DNA from: M3007 sp033764075
GTDB taxonomy: Bacteria > Bacteroidota > Bacteroidia > Chitinophagales > Saprospiraceae
Direction of reading: 5' to 3'
Length of the DNA: 64,000 bases
Assembly: GCA_033764075.1 (NCBI GenBank)
Contig: JANRJH010000044.1
Coordinates: 29,577-93,576 of the forward strand
In this document: piece after piece, positions 8,878 through 17,001 of the stretch
Layout of the letters: each line of letters opens with the position of its first letter
Position numbering within the stretch: the first letter of the stretch is position 1
The notes under the pieces: generated by a model
Told to the model about the DNA's origin: nothing
Seen by the model: the letters and a program-made list of their open reading frames with translations, nothing else
The model's database searches: none
Made by a program: the position numbers and the translations under genes

Positions 8878-11800
8878 ATGCCGTTCAAAAAGAAGAGCAA
8901 CAAAACCGACCAAGCCTTCGACACCATCACCATCGCGCTCTCCAGTCCCGACGAGATTCTGGAGCGCAGCTATGGCGAGGTGCTGAAGCCCGAAACGATC
9001 AACTACCGCTCGTACAAGCCCGAGCGGGATGGTCTGTTCTGTGAACGCATTTTCGGTCCGGTCAAGGACTACGAATGCTATTGCGGCAAATACAAACGCA
9101 TTCGCTACAAAGGCATCGTGTGCGACCGCTGCGGCGTCGAGGTGACCGAGAAAAAAGTGCGTCGCGAGCGCATGGGCCACATCAAGCTGGTGGTGCCCGT
9201 CGTGCACATCTGGTTTTTCAAAAGCCTTCCCAACAAAATCGCATACCTGCTTGGCATCCCCTCCAAAAAACTGGAGAGCATCATCTACTACGAGCGCTAC
9301 GTGGTGATCAATGCCGGTATCAAAGCGGAAGAGGGTATGTCGAAGGCAGACCTGATGACCGAGGAGGAGTACCTGGAAATCCTTGAATCGCTGCCCAAAG
9401 ACAACCAGATGCTGGAAGACAGCCATCCGGACAAGTTTGTCGCCAAAATGGGCGCCGAGGCCATCCTCGACCTGCTTTCTACCCTGAACCTCGACGACCT
9501 GTCGGCCCACCTGCGCAACGAAGCCCATCAGGAGTCGAGCATGCAGAAAAAAGCCGAGGCCCTCAAGCGCCTGCGCGTGGTGGAGTCCTTCCGCCAGGGC
9601 CTTGAAGGCGCCAACCAACGCCCGGAGTGGACGGTCATCCAGTACCTGCCCGTTGTGCCGCCCGAATTGCGCCCGCTGGTGCCACTCGACGGTGGCCGGT
9701 TTGCGTCGTCCGATCTGAACGACCTGTACCGCCGCGTCATCATCCGCAACAACCGCCTCAAGCGCCTGCTCGAAATCAAGGCGCCCGAGGTGATCCTGCG
9801 CAACGAAAAACGCATGTTGCAGGAGGCCGTGGACTCCCTGTTCGACAACTCGCGCAAGTCCAACGCCGTAAAAGCCGAAGGCGGCCGCGCACTCAAGTCA
9901 CTCTCCGACATCCTCAAAGGCAAGCAGGGACGCTTCCGCCAGAACTTGCTGGGTAAACGCGTGGACTACTCCGGTCGTTCGGTAATTGTAGTGGGTCCCA
10001 CACAGAAACTGCACGAGTGCGGCCTGCCCAAAGCCATGGCCGCCGAATTGTTCAAGCCGTTCATCATCCGCAAACTCATCGAGCGCGGCATTGTGAAAAC
10101 GGTCAAATCGGCCAAAAAACTGGTCGACCGCAAAGACCAGGTCATCTGGGAAATCCTGGAGAACATTCTCCGCGGTCACCCGGTGCTGCTCAACCGCGCC
10201 CCGACGCTGCACCGCCTGTCCATCCAGGCCTTCCAGCCCCGGATGATCGAAGGCAAGGCCATTCAGCTCCACCCCCTCGTTTGTACGGCGTTCAACGCCG
10301 ACTTCGACGGTGACCAGATGGCTGTGCACGTGCCCCTGAGCCACGCCGCCATCCTGGAGGCCCAGGTGCTCATGCTCGCCAGCCACAACATGCTCAACCC
10401 GCAGGACGGCTCCCCGATCACCCTGCCCTCGCAGGACATGGTTCTCGGCCTGTATTACCTGACCAAAGAGCGGCGCTCCATCCCGGAAAACCCCGTGATC
10501 GGTGAAGGCCGTCGTTTCTACTCCCCCGAAGAGGTGGTCATCGCGCACAACGAAGGCCAGATCGACCTGCACGCGGCCATTCAGTGCCGGGTGCGCGTGG
10601 AAGAAAACGGGCAACTCGTTCACAAACGCATCGATACCACCGTCGGACGCGTGCTGTTCAACCAGGTGGTGCCCGAAAAAGTACCGTACATCAATGAGCT
10701 GCTCACCAAGCGCAACCTGAAGGTCATCATCGGCGAAATCATCAACCGAACCGACTTCAAGACCACCGCCGACTTCCTCGACGGCATCAAGGAAATGGGC
10801 TTTGGCTGGGCGTTCCGCGCAGGCTTGTCGTTCAACCTGGGCGACCTGGTGATCCCCGAGATCAAAAAAACCGTGCTCAGCTCTGCACAGGAAGAAGTGG
10901 ACGAGGTGTGGGACAACTACAACATGGGCCTCATCACCTACAACGAACGCTACAACCAGATCATCGACAAGTGGACCTTCGCCGATAACCGCATCACCGA
11001 CCGGCTCATGCAGGAGCTCAGCTCCCACAAACAGGGCTTCAACTCGGTGTACATGATGCTCGACTCCGGCGCCCGTGGCTCCAAACAACAGATCAAACAG
11101 CTCTGCGGACTCCGCGGCCTCATGGCCAAGCCCCGTAAATCGGGCGACACCGGAGGGGCCATCATCGAAAACCCGATCCTGTCCAACTTCCTCGAAGGAC
11201 TCTCCGTGCAGGAGTACTTCATCTCTACCCACGGCGCCCGCAAGGGTCTGGCCGATACCGCCCTCAAAACGGCTGACGCCGGCTACCTGACACGCCGTCT
11301 CGTCGACGTTGCCCAGGACGTGGTCATCCGGGAGGTAGACTGCAGCACCCTGCGCGGCATCGACACCACCGCCCTGCGCGAAAGCGACAAGGTCATTCAG
11401 AACCTGAAAGACCGGATCAAAGGCCGCTATAGCCTCTACGACATCTACCACCCCGAAACGGAAGAATTGCTCGTTGGGGCCGGTGAATACATCAGCGACA
11501 AGATTGCCAAGGCCATCGAAGACGCACAGGTAGAAATGGTCACCATTCGCTCCGTGCTCACCTGCGAAAGCCGTCATGGCGTGTGCGCCAAGTGCTACGG
11601 CAAAAACCTGGCGACCGGCCGGGTAGCCGAAATGGGCGACGCCGTGGGCATCATCGCCGCACAATCCATCGGTGAACCCGGTACCCAGCTCACCCTGCGT
11701 ACCTTCCACACGGGGGGTACGGCCATGGTCGGCCAAACGGAAAACGACATTACCGCCCGCTATCCGGGCCGACTCGAGTTCGACTCCATCCGCACCGTGG

Positions 11801-13176
11801 AAGGCGTTGACGCCGACGGCAAAAAGGTACACATCGTGGTGTCGCGTACCGGCGAGATCCGCAACGTTGACACCCGCACCGGCCGTGTGTACTCCAACAA
11901 CCACATCCCCTACGGCGCTACCTTGTATGTGACCGAAGGCCAGGAAGTGGAAAAGGGTACCAAAATCTGCGACTGGGATGCCTTCAACGCTTTGATCGTG
12001 AGCGAATTCGCCGGTATCGTGCGCTACAACAACCTCGAAGAAGGCGTAACATACCGCAATGAGCGCGACGACCAGACCGGCTTCGCCGAAAAAGTGGTCA
12101 TCGAAAGCAAAAACAAACGCAAGATCCCGACCATCTCGATCATTGATCCCAAAACCGGCGAGGAACTCAAAAACTACTCGCTGCCGATCAACGCTTACAT
12201 TCAGGTGGACGACGAGGAGACCGTGACCCCCGGCCAGCAGTTGGTCAAGATTCCGCGTAAAATGGGTAAAATCGCAGACATCACCGGTGGTCTGCCGCGG
12301 GTGACCGAGCTCTTTGAAGCGCGTAACCCCTCGAACCCGGCCGTTGTTGCCGAAATCGACGGCATCATCACCTTTGGCGCCATCAAACGCGGCAACCGCG
12401 AGTGCACCATCGAGGCGCGCGACGGCCAGAAACGCAAGTACCTCATCCCGCTCACCAAACACGTGCTGGTGCAGGATGGCGACTACGTGCGCGCCGGAAC
12501 GCCGCTGACCGAAGGCGTGATCGCCGTGAAGGACATCCTCCAGATCGCAGGCCCCTTCGCCGCCTCCTACTACCTCGTGAACGGCGTGCAGGAAGTGTAC
12601 CGGAGCCAGGGCATCAACATCAACGACAAACACATCGAGGTGATCGTTCGCCAAATGCTGCGCCGCCTTGAGATCGTCGACCCGGGGGACACCCACTTCC
12701 TGGAGGGCGAACCCGTGGAACGCAACGAATTCATCGACTACAACGACTGGATCTTCGACAAGAAATTTGTCACCGACGCCGGCGACAGCAGCCGCCTCAA
12801 AGCCGGCTCGCTCGTCACCCTGCGCCAGATCCGCGAGGAAAACTCCTTCCTCAAACGCAACGACCACAAACTGGTGGAATACCGCGACGCCATGCCCGCC
12901 ACGGCCATTTCGATGCTGCTGGGCATTACCAAAGCCTCGCTGGGAACCGAATCGTGGATCTCCGCAGCCTCCTTCCAGGAAACCACCAAGGTGCTCAGCC
13001 AGGCAGCCATCGCCGCCAAGAAAGACCACCTCATGGGCCTGAAAGAGAACGTGATCGTCGGCAAACGCATCCCGGCCGGTACGGGTATGCGCCGCTACGA
13101 GCGCCTGCAGGTGACCGGCTCCGGCCGTCCGTTCCGCGATGTGCCGCGGGAGGAAGAGGTGATGGAAGAGATTTAG
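8878..13176 (+). CDS. rpoC: DNA-directed RNA polymerase subunit beta'
   Basis: The beta' subunit supplies the catalytic Mg ions. The 1432-residue length is normal for the phylum. The N-terminal zinc ribbon is CYCGKYKRIRYKGIVCDRCG near residue 66, the active-site motif NADFDGDQMAVHVPLS is near residue 473, and the second zinc site (CESRHGVCAKCYG) is near residue 895. TLRTFHTGGTA of the trigger-loop region is present. It follows the FkbM gene by 52 bases and shows no obvious promoter of its own, so its expression probably depends on reading through the three inserted genes. Confidence 0.99.
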   Translation: MPFKKKSNKTDQAFDTITIALSSPDEILERSYGEVLKPETINYRSYKPERDGLFCERIFGPVKDYECYCGKYKRIRYKGIVCDRCGVEVTEKKVRRERMGHIKLVVPVVHIWFFKSLPNKIAYLLGIPSKKLESIIYYERYVVINAGIKAEEGMSKADLMTEEEYLEILESLPKDNQMLEDSHPDKFVAKMGAEAILDLLSTLNLDDLSAHLRNEAHQESSMQKKAEALKRLRVVESFRQGLEGANQRPEWTVIQYLPVVPPELRPLVPLDGGRFASSDLNDLYRRVIIRNNRLKRLLEIKAPEVILRNEKRMLQEAVDSLFDNSRKSNAVKAEGGRALKSLSDILKGKQGRFRQNLLGKRVDYSGRSVIVVGPTQKLHECGLPKAMAAELFKPFIIRKLIERGIVKTVKSAKKLVDRKDQVIWEILENILRGHPVLLNRAPTLHRLSIQAFQPRMIEGKAIQLHPLVCTAFNADFDGDQMAVHVPLSHAAILEAQVLMLASHNMLNPQDGSPITLPSQDMVLGLYYLTKERRSIPENPVIGEGRRFYSPEEVVIAHNEGQIDLHAAIQCRVRVEENGQLVHKRIDTTVGRVLFNQVVPEKVPYINELLTKRNLKVIIGEIINRTDFKTTADFLDGIKEMGFGWAFRAGLSFNLGDLVIPEIKKTVLSSAQEEVDEVWDNYNMGLITYNERYNQIIDKWTFADNRITDRLMQELSSHKQGFNSVYMMLDSGARGSKQQIKQLCGLRGLMAKPRKSGDTGGAIIENPILSNFLEGLSVQEYFISTHGARKGLADTALKTADAGYLTRRLVDVAQDVVIREVDCSTLRGIDTTALRESDKVIQNLKDRIKGRYSLYDIYHPETEELLVGAGEYISDKIAKAIEDAQVEMVTIRSVLTCESRHGVCAKCYGKNLATGRVAEMGDAVGIIAAQSIGEPGTQLTLRTFHTGGTAMVGQTENDITARYPGRLEFDSIRTVEGVDADGKKVHIVVSRTGEIRNVDTRTGRVYSNNHIPYGATLYVTEGQEVEKGTKICDWDAFNALIVSEFAGIVRYNNLEEGVTYRNERDDQTGFAEKVVIESKNKRKIPTISIIDPKTGEELKNYSLPINAYIQVDDEETVTPGQQLVKIPRKMGKIADITGGLPRVTELFEARNPSNPAVVAEIDGIITFGAIKRGNRECTIEARDGQKRKYLIPLTKHVLVQDGDYVRAGTPLTEGVIAVKDILQIAGPFAASYYLVNGVQEVYRSQGININDKHIEVIVRQMLRRLEIVDPGDTHFLEGEPVERNEFIDYNDWIFDKKFVTDAGDSSRLKAGSLVTLRQIREENSFLKRNDHKLVEYRDAMPATAISMLLGITKASLGTESWISAASFQETTKVLSQAAIAAKKDHLMGLKENVIVGKRIPAGTGMRRYERLQVTGSGRPFRDVPREEEVMEEI

Positions 13177-13262
13177 GGATGGTAATGCCCGGGTTTTCTA
13201 TCCAGGCATTCAGCGAGCGATCGACGCGTCCGGGGCCGTTTCCGACATAAAACAGGATAAAA

Positions 13263-13294
13263 ATGGGCTACTCTGATTTTTCAGGGTAGCCCAT
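13263..13294. terminator. Hairpin after rpoC, shared with the convergent gene
   Basis: A 14-bp stem with one mismatch: ATGGGCTACTCTGA at 13263-13276 pairs with TCAGGGTAGCCCAT at 13281-13294 around a TTTT loop. It lies 86 bases after the rpoC stop and 51 bases after the stop of the convergent CopD-like gene, so it can serve both. A-rich bases precede it on the left, giving a U-rich tail for - strand transcripts; the tail on the + side is weak. Confidence 0.65.
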
Positions 13295-13345
13295 TGTGTA
13301 ATGATTGTGCCGTAACAAACGGCGGAGAGTAAAACCCCACGTATT

Positions 13346-13828
13346 TTACACCACGCCCCCTCTGGAAAGCACCACACCCAAAAATGCCATGACCAGGGCC
13401 AGCAGCAGCCCGATGCGACCCGACCACCGGGCGAGCAACCGGAGTCGCGTATTGGAACCGGACTGAAATTCTTCCAGCGCTTTTTTACCGAAGAAAAAAT
13501 CGTGTGCGGCGCTCACCAGCAGGATGCCTGAAAACAGGAGGCACTTGTAAACGACCAGGCGGCCGTAACCGCTTTGGGTGAAAAAGTCCCATGAGAAGGG
13601 TACGCCCCTGAAATACATATTCGTCAGGCCGGTTGCAAACAAGGCCGACAGGGCAATCCAACCGTAAAACCGAAAGGTTATGCCCGTCTTGTAAAGAATG
13701 GCAACCCGGTCGGGATGTTGCCTGATCCCGGGCAACACAACCAGCGGCAGAAACAACATCCCGCCGATCCAGAATGCGGCCAGCACAATGTGTGCGAACA
13801 CCGAGATCAGATACCACCAGGCGATCAT
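13346..13828 (-). CDS. CopD-like integral membrane protein next to the Fe-S repair gene
   Basis: A 160-residue membrane protein with four predicted helices: residues about 4-28 (VFAHIVLAAFWIGGMLFLPL), 55-72, 90-110 and 135-157. The first helix with His and a WIGGM motif resembles CopD/DUF-type haem-binding or copper-related membrane proteins. The start codon overlaps the stop of the RIC gene by 4 bases, so the two are translationally coupled. In this context it may be a membrane partner in nitric oxide or redox-stress handling; that is inference. The substrate is unknown. Confidence 0.65.
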   Translation of the reverse strand: MIAWWYLISVFAHIVLAAFWIGGMLFLPLVVLPGIRQHPDRVAILYKTGITFRFYGWIALSALFATGLTNMYFRGVPFSWDFFTQSGYGRLVVYKCLLFSGILLVSAAHDFFFGKKALEEFQSGSNTRLRLLARWSGRIGLLLALVMAFLGVVLSRGGVV

Positions 13829-14589
13829 TGCGCAAATAGAACCTTTTCCAATGCGATGGATTTGGGGAAAAGAATGTTGTTCTCCAGGTGAACGTGCTGG
13901 TGAAGGTCCTGCTCAAATTCATCCAGCTTGGCAAACAAAACTCGGTAGGAAGTGCATGCGCCCTCCGGCGGCGTGTAGTCGCCGCTCAGCCGGCGAATCG
14001 CTTCCATGCCCTCTCCGGCAGTCTCATGCTCGGCCTCCATCAAGCGAATGGGGTTTTCGATGGCGCCAAAAAAGGGCCGTGGCGCGGGCCGGTTTTCACG
14101 TTGGGCCTCAGCCATTTTGGCGATGTAAGGGAAAAGTACCTGTTCTTCCTTGTGCATGTGCGTCCGTAGCTCCCCCGCAACCGCCTCGAAATGCCGGGCA
14201 ATATCCAACAGTTCCGGATGCCGCTCACCGTGTACCCTGGCCACCTTGGCCGTCAGTTCGTGGAGCATGGGCAATGCCTCGGCTACATATCCGTGGTGCC
14301 TCCGGACGATGTGGTCGGCGAGGACGTCCAGGGCCAAGTTGTTGAAATCCTGGTCGGCAGTGTCCGGCTTTTTGTCCAACTCCGCCAGTTCCTCCTGTAT
14401 CGACTGCGGGTTCAGGCCCTTGCTCAGGCACACTTCCGACACGGTCTTCTTGCCGCCGCAACAGTAGTCAATGCCGTATTTGCGAAAAACCTCGGCCTTG
14501 CGATAATCGGCCACAACCATCTCGCCGATGGTGATCGGCTTTTCATCCACCCATAGTGTGATCGTGATATCCTGCGGATTTGCCATCAT
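13825..14589 (-). CDS. ric: Iron-sulfur cluster repair di-iron protein (RIC/ScdA/YtfE)
   Basis: RIC proteins are di-iron enzymes that restore Fe-S clusters damaged by nitric oxide or peroxide. The 254 residues show both expected parts: the ScdA N-terminal domain with FRKYGIDYCCGG near residue 40, and a hemerythrin-like domain with repeated His/Glu ligands (LADHIVRRHHGYV, HMHKEEQVLFPYI, EAEHETAGEGM, HLENNILFPK). The start MMANPQ lies about 70 bases downstream of a TAnnTTTG promoter that overlaps a putative operator. It is the first gene of a two-gene operon with the CopD-like gene and is divergent from an Rrf2 regulator, the classic NO-response layout. Confidence 0.93.
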   Translation of the reverse strand: MMANPQDITITLWVDEKPITIGEMVVADYRKAEVFRKYGIDYCCGGKKTVSEVCLSKGLNPQSIQEELAELDKKPDTADQDFNNLALDVLADHIVRRHHGYVAEALPMLHELTAKVARVHGERHPELLDIARHFEAVAGELRTHMHKEEQVLFPYIAKMAEAQRENRPAPRPFFGAIENPIRLMEAEHETAGEGMEAIRRLSGDYTPPEGACTSYRVLFAKLDEFEQDLHQHVHLENNILFPKSIALEKVLFAQ

Positions 14590-14663
14590 TTTTATGCTTT
14601 ATTTTGCTTGAAGTTGTTGAACTGAATAAAAAAAGACGCCTCAATAGCGCTTTCTGTCGATGA

Positions 14664-14695
14664 CAAAGGTAGACCTTGTTTATAATAAGACAAAA
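14664..14695 (-). promoter_or_regulatory. Bacteroidota-type promoter of the ric operon
   Basis: Read on the - strand, TTTTGTC (+ strand 14689-14695) is followed, after a 19-base spacer counted from its TTG, by TACCTTTG (+ strand CAAAGGTA at 14664-14671). This fits the primary sigma consensus of the phylum, TTG-N19-TAnnTTTG. Transcription would start near 14655. The -33 element lies inside the 16-bp motif at 14687-14702, so a bound repressor would block it. Confidence 0.6.
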
Positions 14696-14702
14696 TAATC
14701 TT
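14687..14702. promoter_or_regulatory. Putative Rrf2 operator, copy 1 (ric promoter)
   Basis: AAGACAAAATAATCTT, an AAGA-N8-TCTT inverted repeat covering the -33 element of the ric promoter. Two near-identical copies lie at 14836-14851 and 15325-15340. Assignment to the adjacent Rrf2 regulator is inferred from position and recurrence. Confidence 0.5.
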
Positions 14703-14835
14703 AAATCTTAAACCTGGATTTTACACACTCCTGACATTTTCCAATACCAGGGTGGTGTTTAATGTCTGTTTTCCGACTAAAGGAGAAAAATTGAGGTGTT
14801 GAAGGGGTCGCAATGGTAAAAAGTTGTTTTCTTTG

Positions 14836-14851
14836 CAGACAAAATACTCTT
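14836..14851. promoter_or_regulatory. Putative Rrf2 operator, copy 2 (before the regulator gene)
   Basis: CAGACAAAATACTCTT, matching copy 1 at 13 of 16 positions. It ends 15 bases before the GTG at 14867, the preferred start of the regulator. It would allow autoregulation and argues against the longer reading frame that begins at 14813. Confidence 0.45.
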
Positions 14852-14866
14852 AAAAACGAATTAAAG

Positions 14867-15304
14867 GTGAAGGTTTTATCCAAATCGAGCGAATACGGGT
14901 TGCGTGCCCTGCTGTACATGGTCGGTAAGGACGGTGGGCAGGAATTTGTGAGCATTCGGGAAATGTCTGAGCATCTGGGCATCTCGTTTCATTTTCTCAC
15001 CAAGATTCTGCAAAGCTTAACCCAGGCCAACCTGTTGGTCTCTTATCGGGGGCCGCATGGGGGCGTAGCATTCAAGGTTTCTCCGGCCCAGATTCTGCTG
15101 GGGGATGTGGTACGGGTGCTGGAGGGCAATGACTTCTTTGAAAAGTGCCTGCTGGGGCTTCCGGGGTGTGGCGAGTTGGCGCCTTGCCCGATGCACGCGT
15201 TTTGGAAGGAGATACGGGGGGCGCTCAAGGACGAGTTTGAAAACACCACGATTGCCGATATGGGGCAAAAAGCGTTGAAACGAAACTTGCGGTTGATGCC
15301 GTAA
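14867..15304 (+). CDS. Rrf2 family transcriptional regulator with three cluster cysteines
   Basis: Rrf2 regulators (NsrR, IscR, RsrR) carry a winged helix-turn-helix and usually an Fe-S cluster that senses NO, iron or redox state. The N-terminal VLSKSSEYGLRALLYMV matches the family start, and the recognition helix region SFHFLTKILQSLTQANLL is clear. Three cysteines with C-x6-C-x5-C spacing (KCLLGLPGCGELAPC) lie where NsrR-like proteins bind their cluster. I chose the GTG at 14867 (145 aa); the frame is open back to an ATG at 14813, which would add an atypical 18-residue head overlapping operator copy 2. With ric next door an NsrR-like NO sensor is likely. Confidence 0.85.
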   Translation: MKVLSKSSEYGLRALLYMVGKDGGQEFVSIREMSEHLGISFHFLTKILQSLTQANLLVSYRGPHGGVAFKVSPAQILLGDVVRVLEGNDFFEKCLLGLPGCGELAPCPMHAFWKEIRGALKDEFENTTIADMGQKALKRNLRLMP

Positions 15305-15324
15305 GTGTTTTTTTGACCAAAAAT

Positions 15325-15340
15325 AAGACAAAATACACTT
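15325..15340. promoter_or_regulatory. Putative Rrf2 operator, copy 3 (before the haloperoxidase-like gene)
   Basis: AAGACAAAATACACTT, matching copy 1 at 14 of 16 positions. It lies between the regulator stop and the ATG at 15394, suggesting that the phosphatase/haloperoxidase gene belongs to the same regulon. Confidence 0.45.
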
Positions 15341-15393
15341 TAATAACAGCCCCCCTGTATTCTCCAACATTTTTTAACCAAACCTTCGGTTTC

Positions 15394-16776
15394 ATGAAAA
15401 TTTTGAAACACATTCCGCTTTTGGTGTTGGCGTTTTTGGCCGGCACAGTATTCTTCACCGCCTGCCAAAAGGACAACCTCGAGCAGTCGGAGTTGACCGT
15501 GGCGTTTTCCGCCGATGTCCCGCACAAATGGTACAAACTCTTTGAGGAGATCGACCGCTATGCGCCGGGGTATCGCCCTCCCGCTGCCGCACGTGCCTTG
15601 GGGTACATTGGCCTGGCAGGCTACGAGGCTGCCGTACACGGTATGCCCGATCACCGATCCCTGGTTTACCAATTTGGCGGGCTGTCGCTGCCCCAGGCAG
15701 AAAAAGGGAGTGCCTATCACTGGCCCACGGCGGTAAACGCCGCCTATTACACCATGCTCAAGCATTTTTATCCCCACGTGCAGGCGTCGCACCTGGCAGC
15801 GATGGAGCAATTGAACACGAATTTCAGCAACGAGTTTGCAGGAGCCGCCAGCCCTGAGGTGCTCGACCGCTCCGCCGCCTTCGGCACAGCAGTGGCCAAC
15901 GCGATCTTCGAATGGTCGAAAACCGATGCCACAGGCCACGAGGCTTATCTGAACCCACGCCCGTCCAGCTATATTCCGCCTGCCGGCCCCGGCTTGTGGC
16001 AGCCCTCCTGGCCTGATTTCTCCCCCGCGCTGTTTCCGTATTGGGGCCAGGTGCGGCCTTTTGCCATGCGGCCGGACGACCTGAATGCGCGCGCGCCGCT
16101 GCCCTGGAGCGAGACACCCAATGCACAGATTTACAACCAGGCCAGGGAGGTGCAGATTTGGGTGGACAAGATCAAGGTCGGCCAGGACAGTGAGGCGCAC
16201 TGGATTGCCGAGTTTTGGAGTGACGATTTTGGCGGGGTGACCTTTACCCCGGCCGGCCGGTGGATTGCCATCGCCAACCAGGTGGTGGCGCTGGAAAAAC
16301 CGTCGCTGGAGACCGCAGTAGAGTTGTATGCTAAAATGGGTATGTCGCTTTCCGACGCGGGTGTCGCCGTTTGGAATTCCAAATTCAAGTACAATTACGA
16401 GCGCCCGATACATTACATCCGACGCAATTTCGACCCGGGGTGGCAAACCATCATGAATAATCCGGTCACGGGTGTAACCGGTATTACCCCCGAGTTCCCG
16501 GCCTATCCTTCCGGCCATTCCGGCTTCGGTGGCGCGGCCGCTACGGTGCTGACTGAAATCTTCGGCTATCAATACCCGTTCACCGATTACTGCCACCAGA
16601 ACAGGTCAGAATTCAAGGGTACCCCGCGTACGTTCAATACGTTCATTGATATGGCGGTGGAAAACGCCTACTCGCGTATACCCCTGGGTGTGCATTTCAG
16701 AATGGACTGCGACGAAGGTTTGCGCCTGGGCTACCTGGCCGGTCAGCGGGTGCTGGATTTGCCCTGGCGGCGGTAA
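15394..16776 (+). CDS. Vanadium-dependent haloperoxidase / PAP2-type phosphatase lipoprotein
   Basis: A 460-residue exported protein of the vanadate/phosphate-binding superfamily. The ATG at 15394 begins a lipoprotein signal (MKILKHIPLLVLAFLAGTVF, then TAC as lipobox cysteine); the frame is open upstream to 15313 but that gives no signal. The three active-site blocks are present in order: KYNYERPIHYIR (Lys and Arg), YPSGHSGFGGAA (SGH) and SRIPLGVHFRMDCDEG (Arg and the catalytic His). These residues serve either vanadium haloperoxidases or acid phosphatases, and the sequence alone does not decide. It follows the Rrf2 gene and carries a copy of its putative operator. Confidence 0.85.
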   Translation: MKILKHIPLLVLAFLAGTVFFTACQKDNLEQSELTVAFSADVPHKWYKLFEEIDRYAPGYRPPAAARALGYIGLAGYEAAVHGMPDHRSLVYQFGGLSLPQAEKGSAYHWPTAVNAAYYTMLKHFYPHVQASHLAAMEQLNTNFSNEFAGAASPEVLDRSAAFGTAVANAIFEWSKTDATGHEAYLNPRPSSYIPPAGPGLWQPSWPDFSPALFPYWGQVRPFAMRPDDLNARAPLPWSETPNAQIYNQAREVQIWVDKIKVGQDSEAHWIAEFWSDDFGGVTFTPAGRWIAIANQVVALEKPSLETAVELYAKMGMSLSDAGVAVWNSKFKYNYERPIHYIRRNFDPGWQTIMNNPVTGVTGITPEFPAYPSGHSGFGGAAATVLTEIFGYQYPFTDYCHQNRSEFKGTPRTFNTFIDMAVENAYSRIPLGVHFRMDCDEGLRLGYLAGQRVLDLPWRR

Positions 16777-16865
16777 ATGCTTGGGGGAAACATGAGTCAT
16801 CCCGAATTTTGGGTTTCTTCCAGGGTGAGGGCTAAGCTTACCCGCTTTTATCCCTAAAAGCGGCC

Positions 16866-16948
16866 TTGTCATTCCGAGCCCGTTAGGGCGAGGAAACGCC
16901 TGATAGCACAATCCGTGTTTCCTCGCCCTAACGGGCTCGGAATGACAA
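16866..16948. repeat. Perfect 32-bp inverted repeat (intergenic hairpin element)
   Basis: The arm 16866-16897 (TTGTCATTCCGAGCCCGTTA followed by GGGCGAGGAAAC) is perfectly complementary to 16917-16948 around a 19-base loop. It lies between two convergent genes, so it could stop transcription from both sides, but it has no U-tract. GTCATTCCGAG...GAGGAA hairpins are a common dispersed intergenic element in Bacteroidota genomes. The rest of 16777-17001 holds nothing that looks coding. Confidence 0.8.
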
Positions 16949-17001
16949 TCGCTATTGATTGGATGGCTTTTGGTAACATGAGCCATTTTTTAGGTAACCG
17001 A

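Noticed and set aside
9898..13029. A 1043-codon open frame on the - strand opposite rpoC
   Set aside because: Same reason: a third-position GC shadow of rpoC with no family-like sequence.
14813..14866. Longer start for the Rrf2 regulator with a CFLC head
   Set aside because: The extra residues are not family-like and they cover a copy of the putative operator; the GTG at 14867 fits better.
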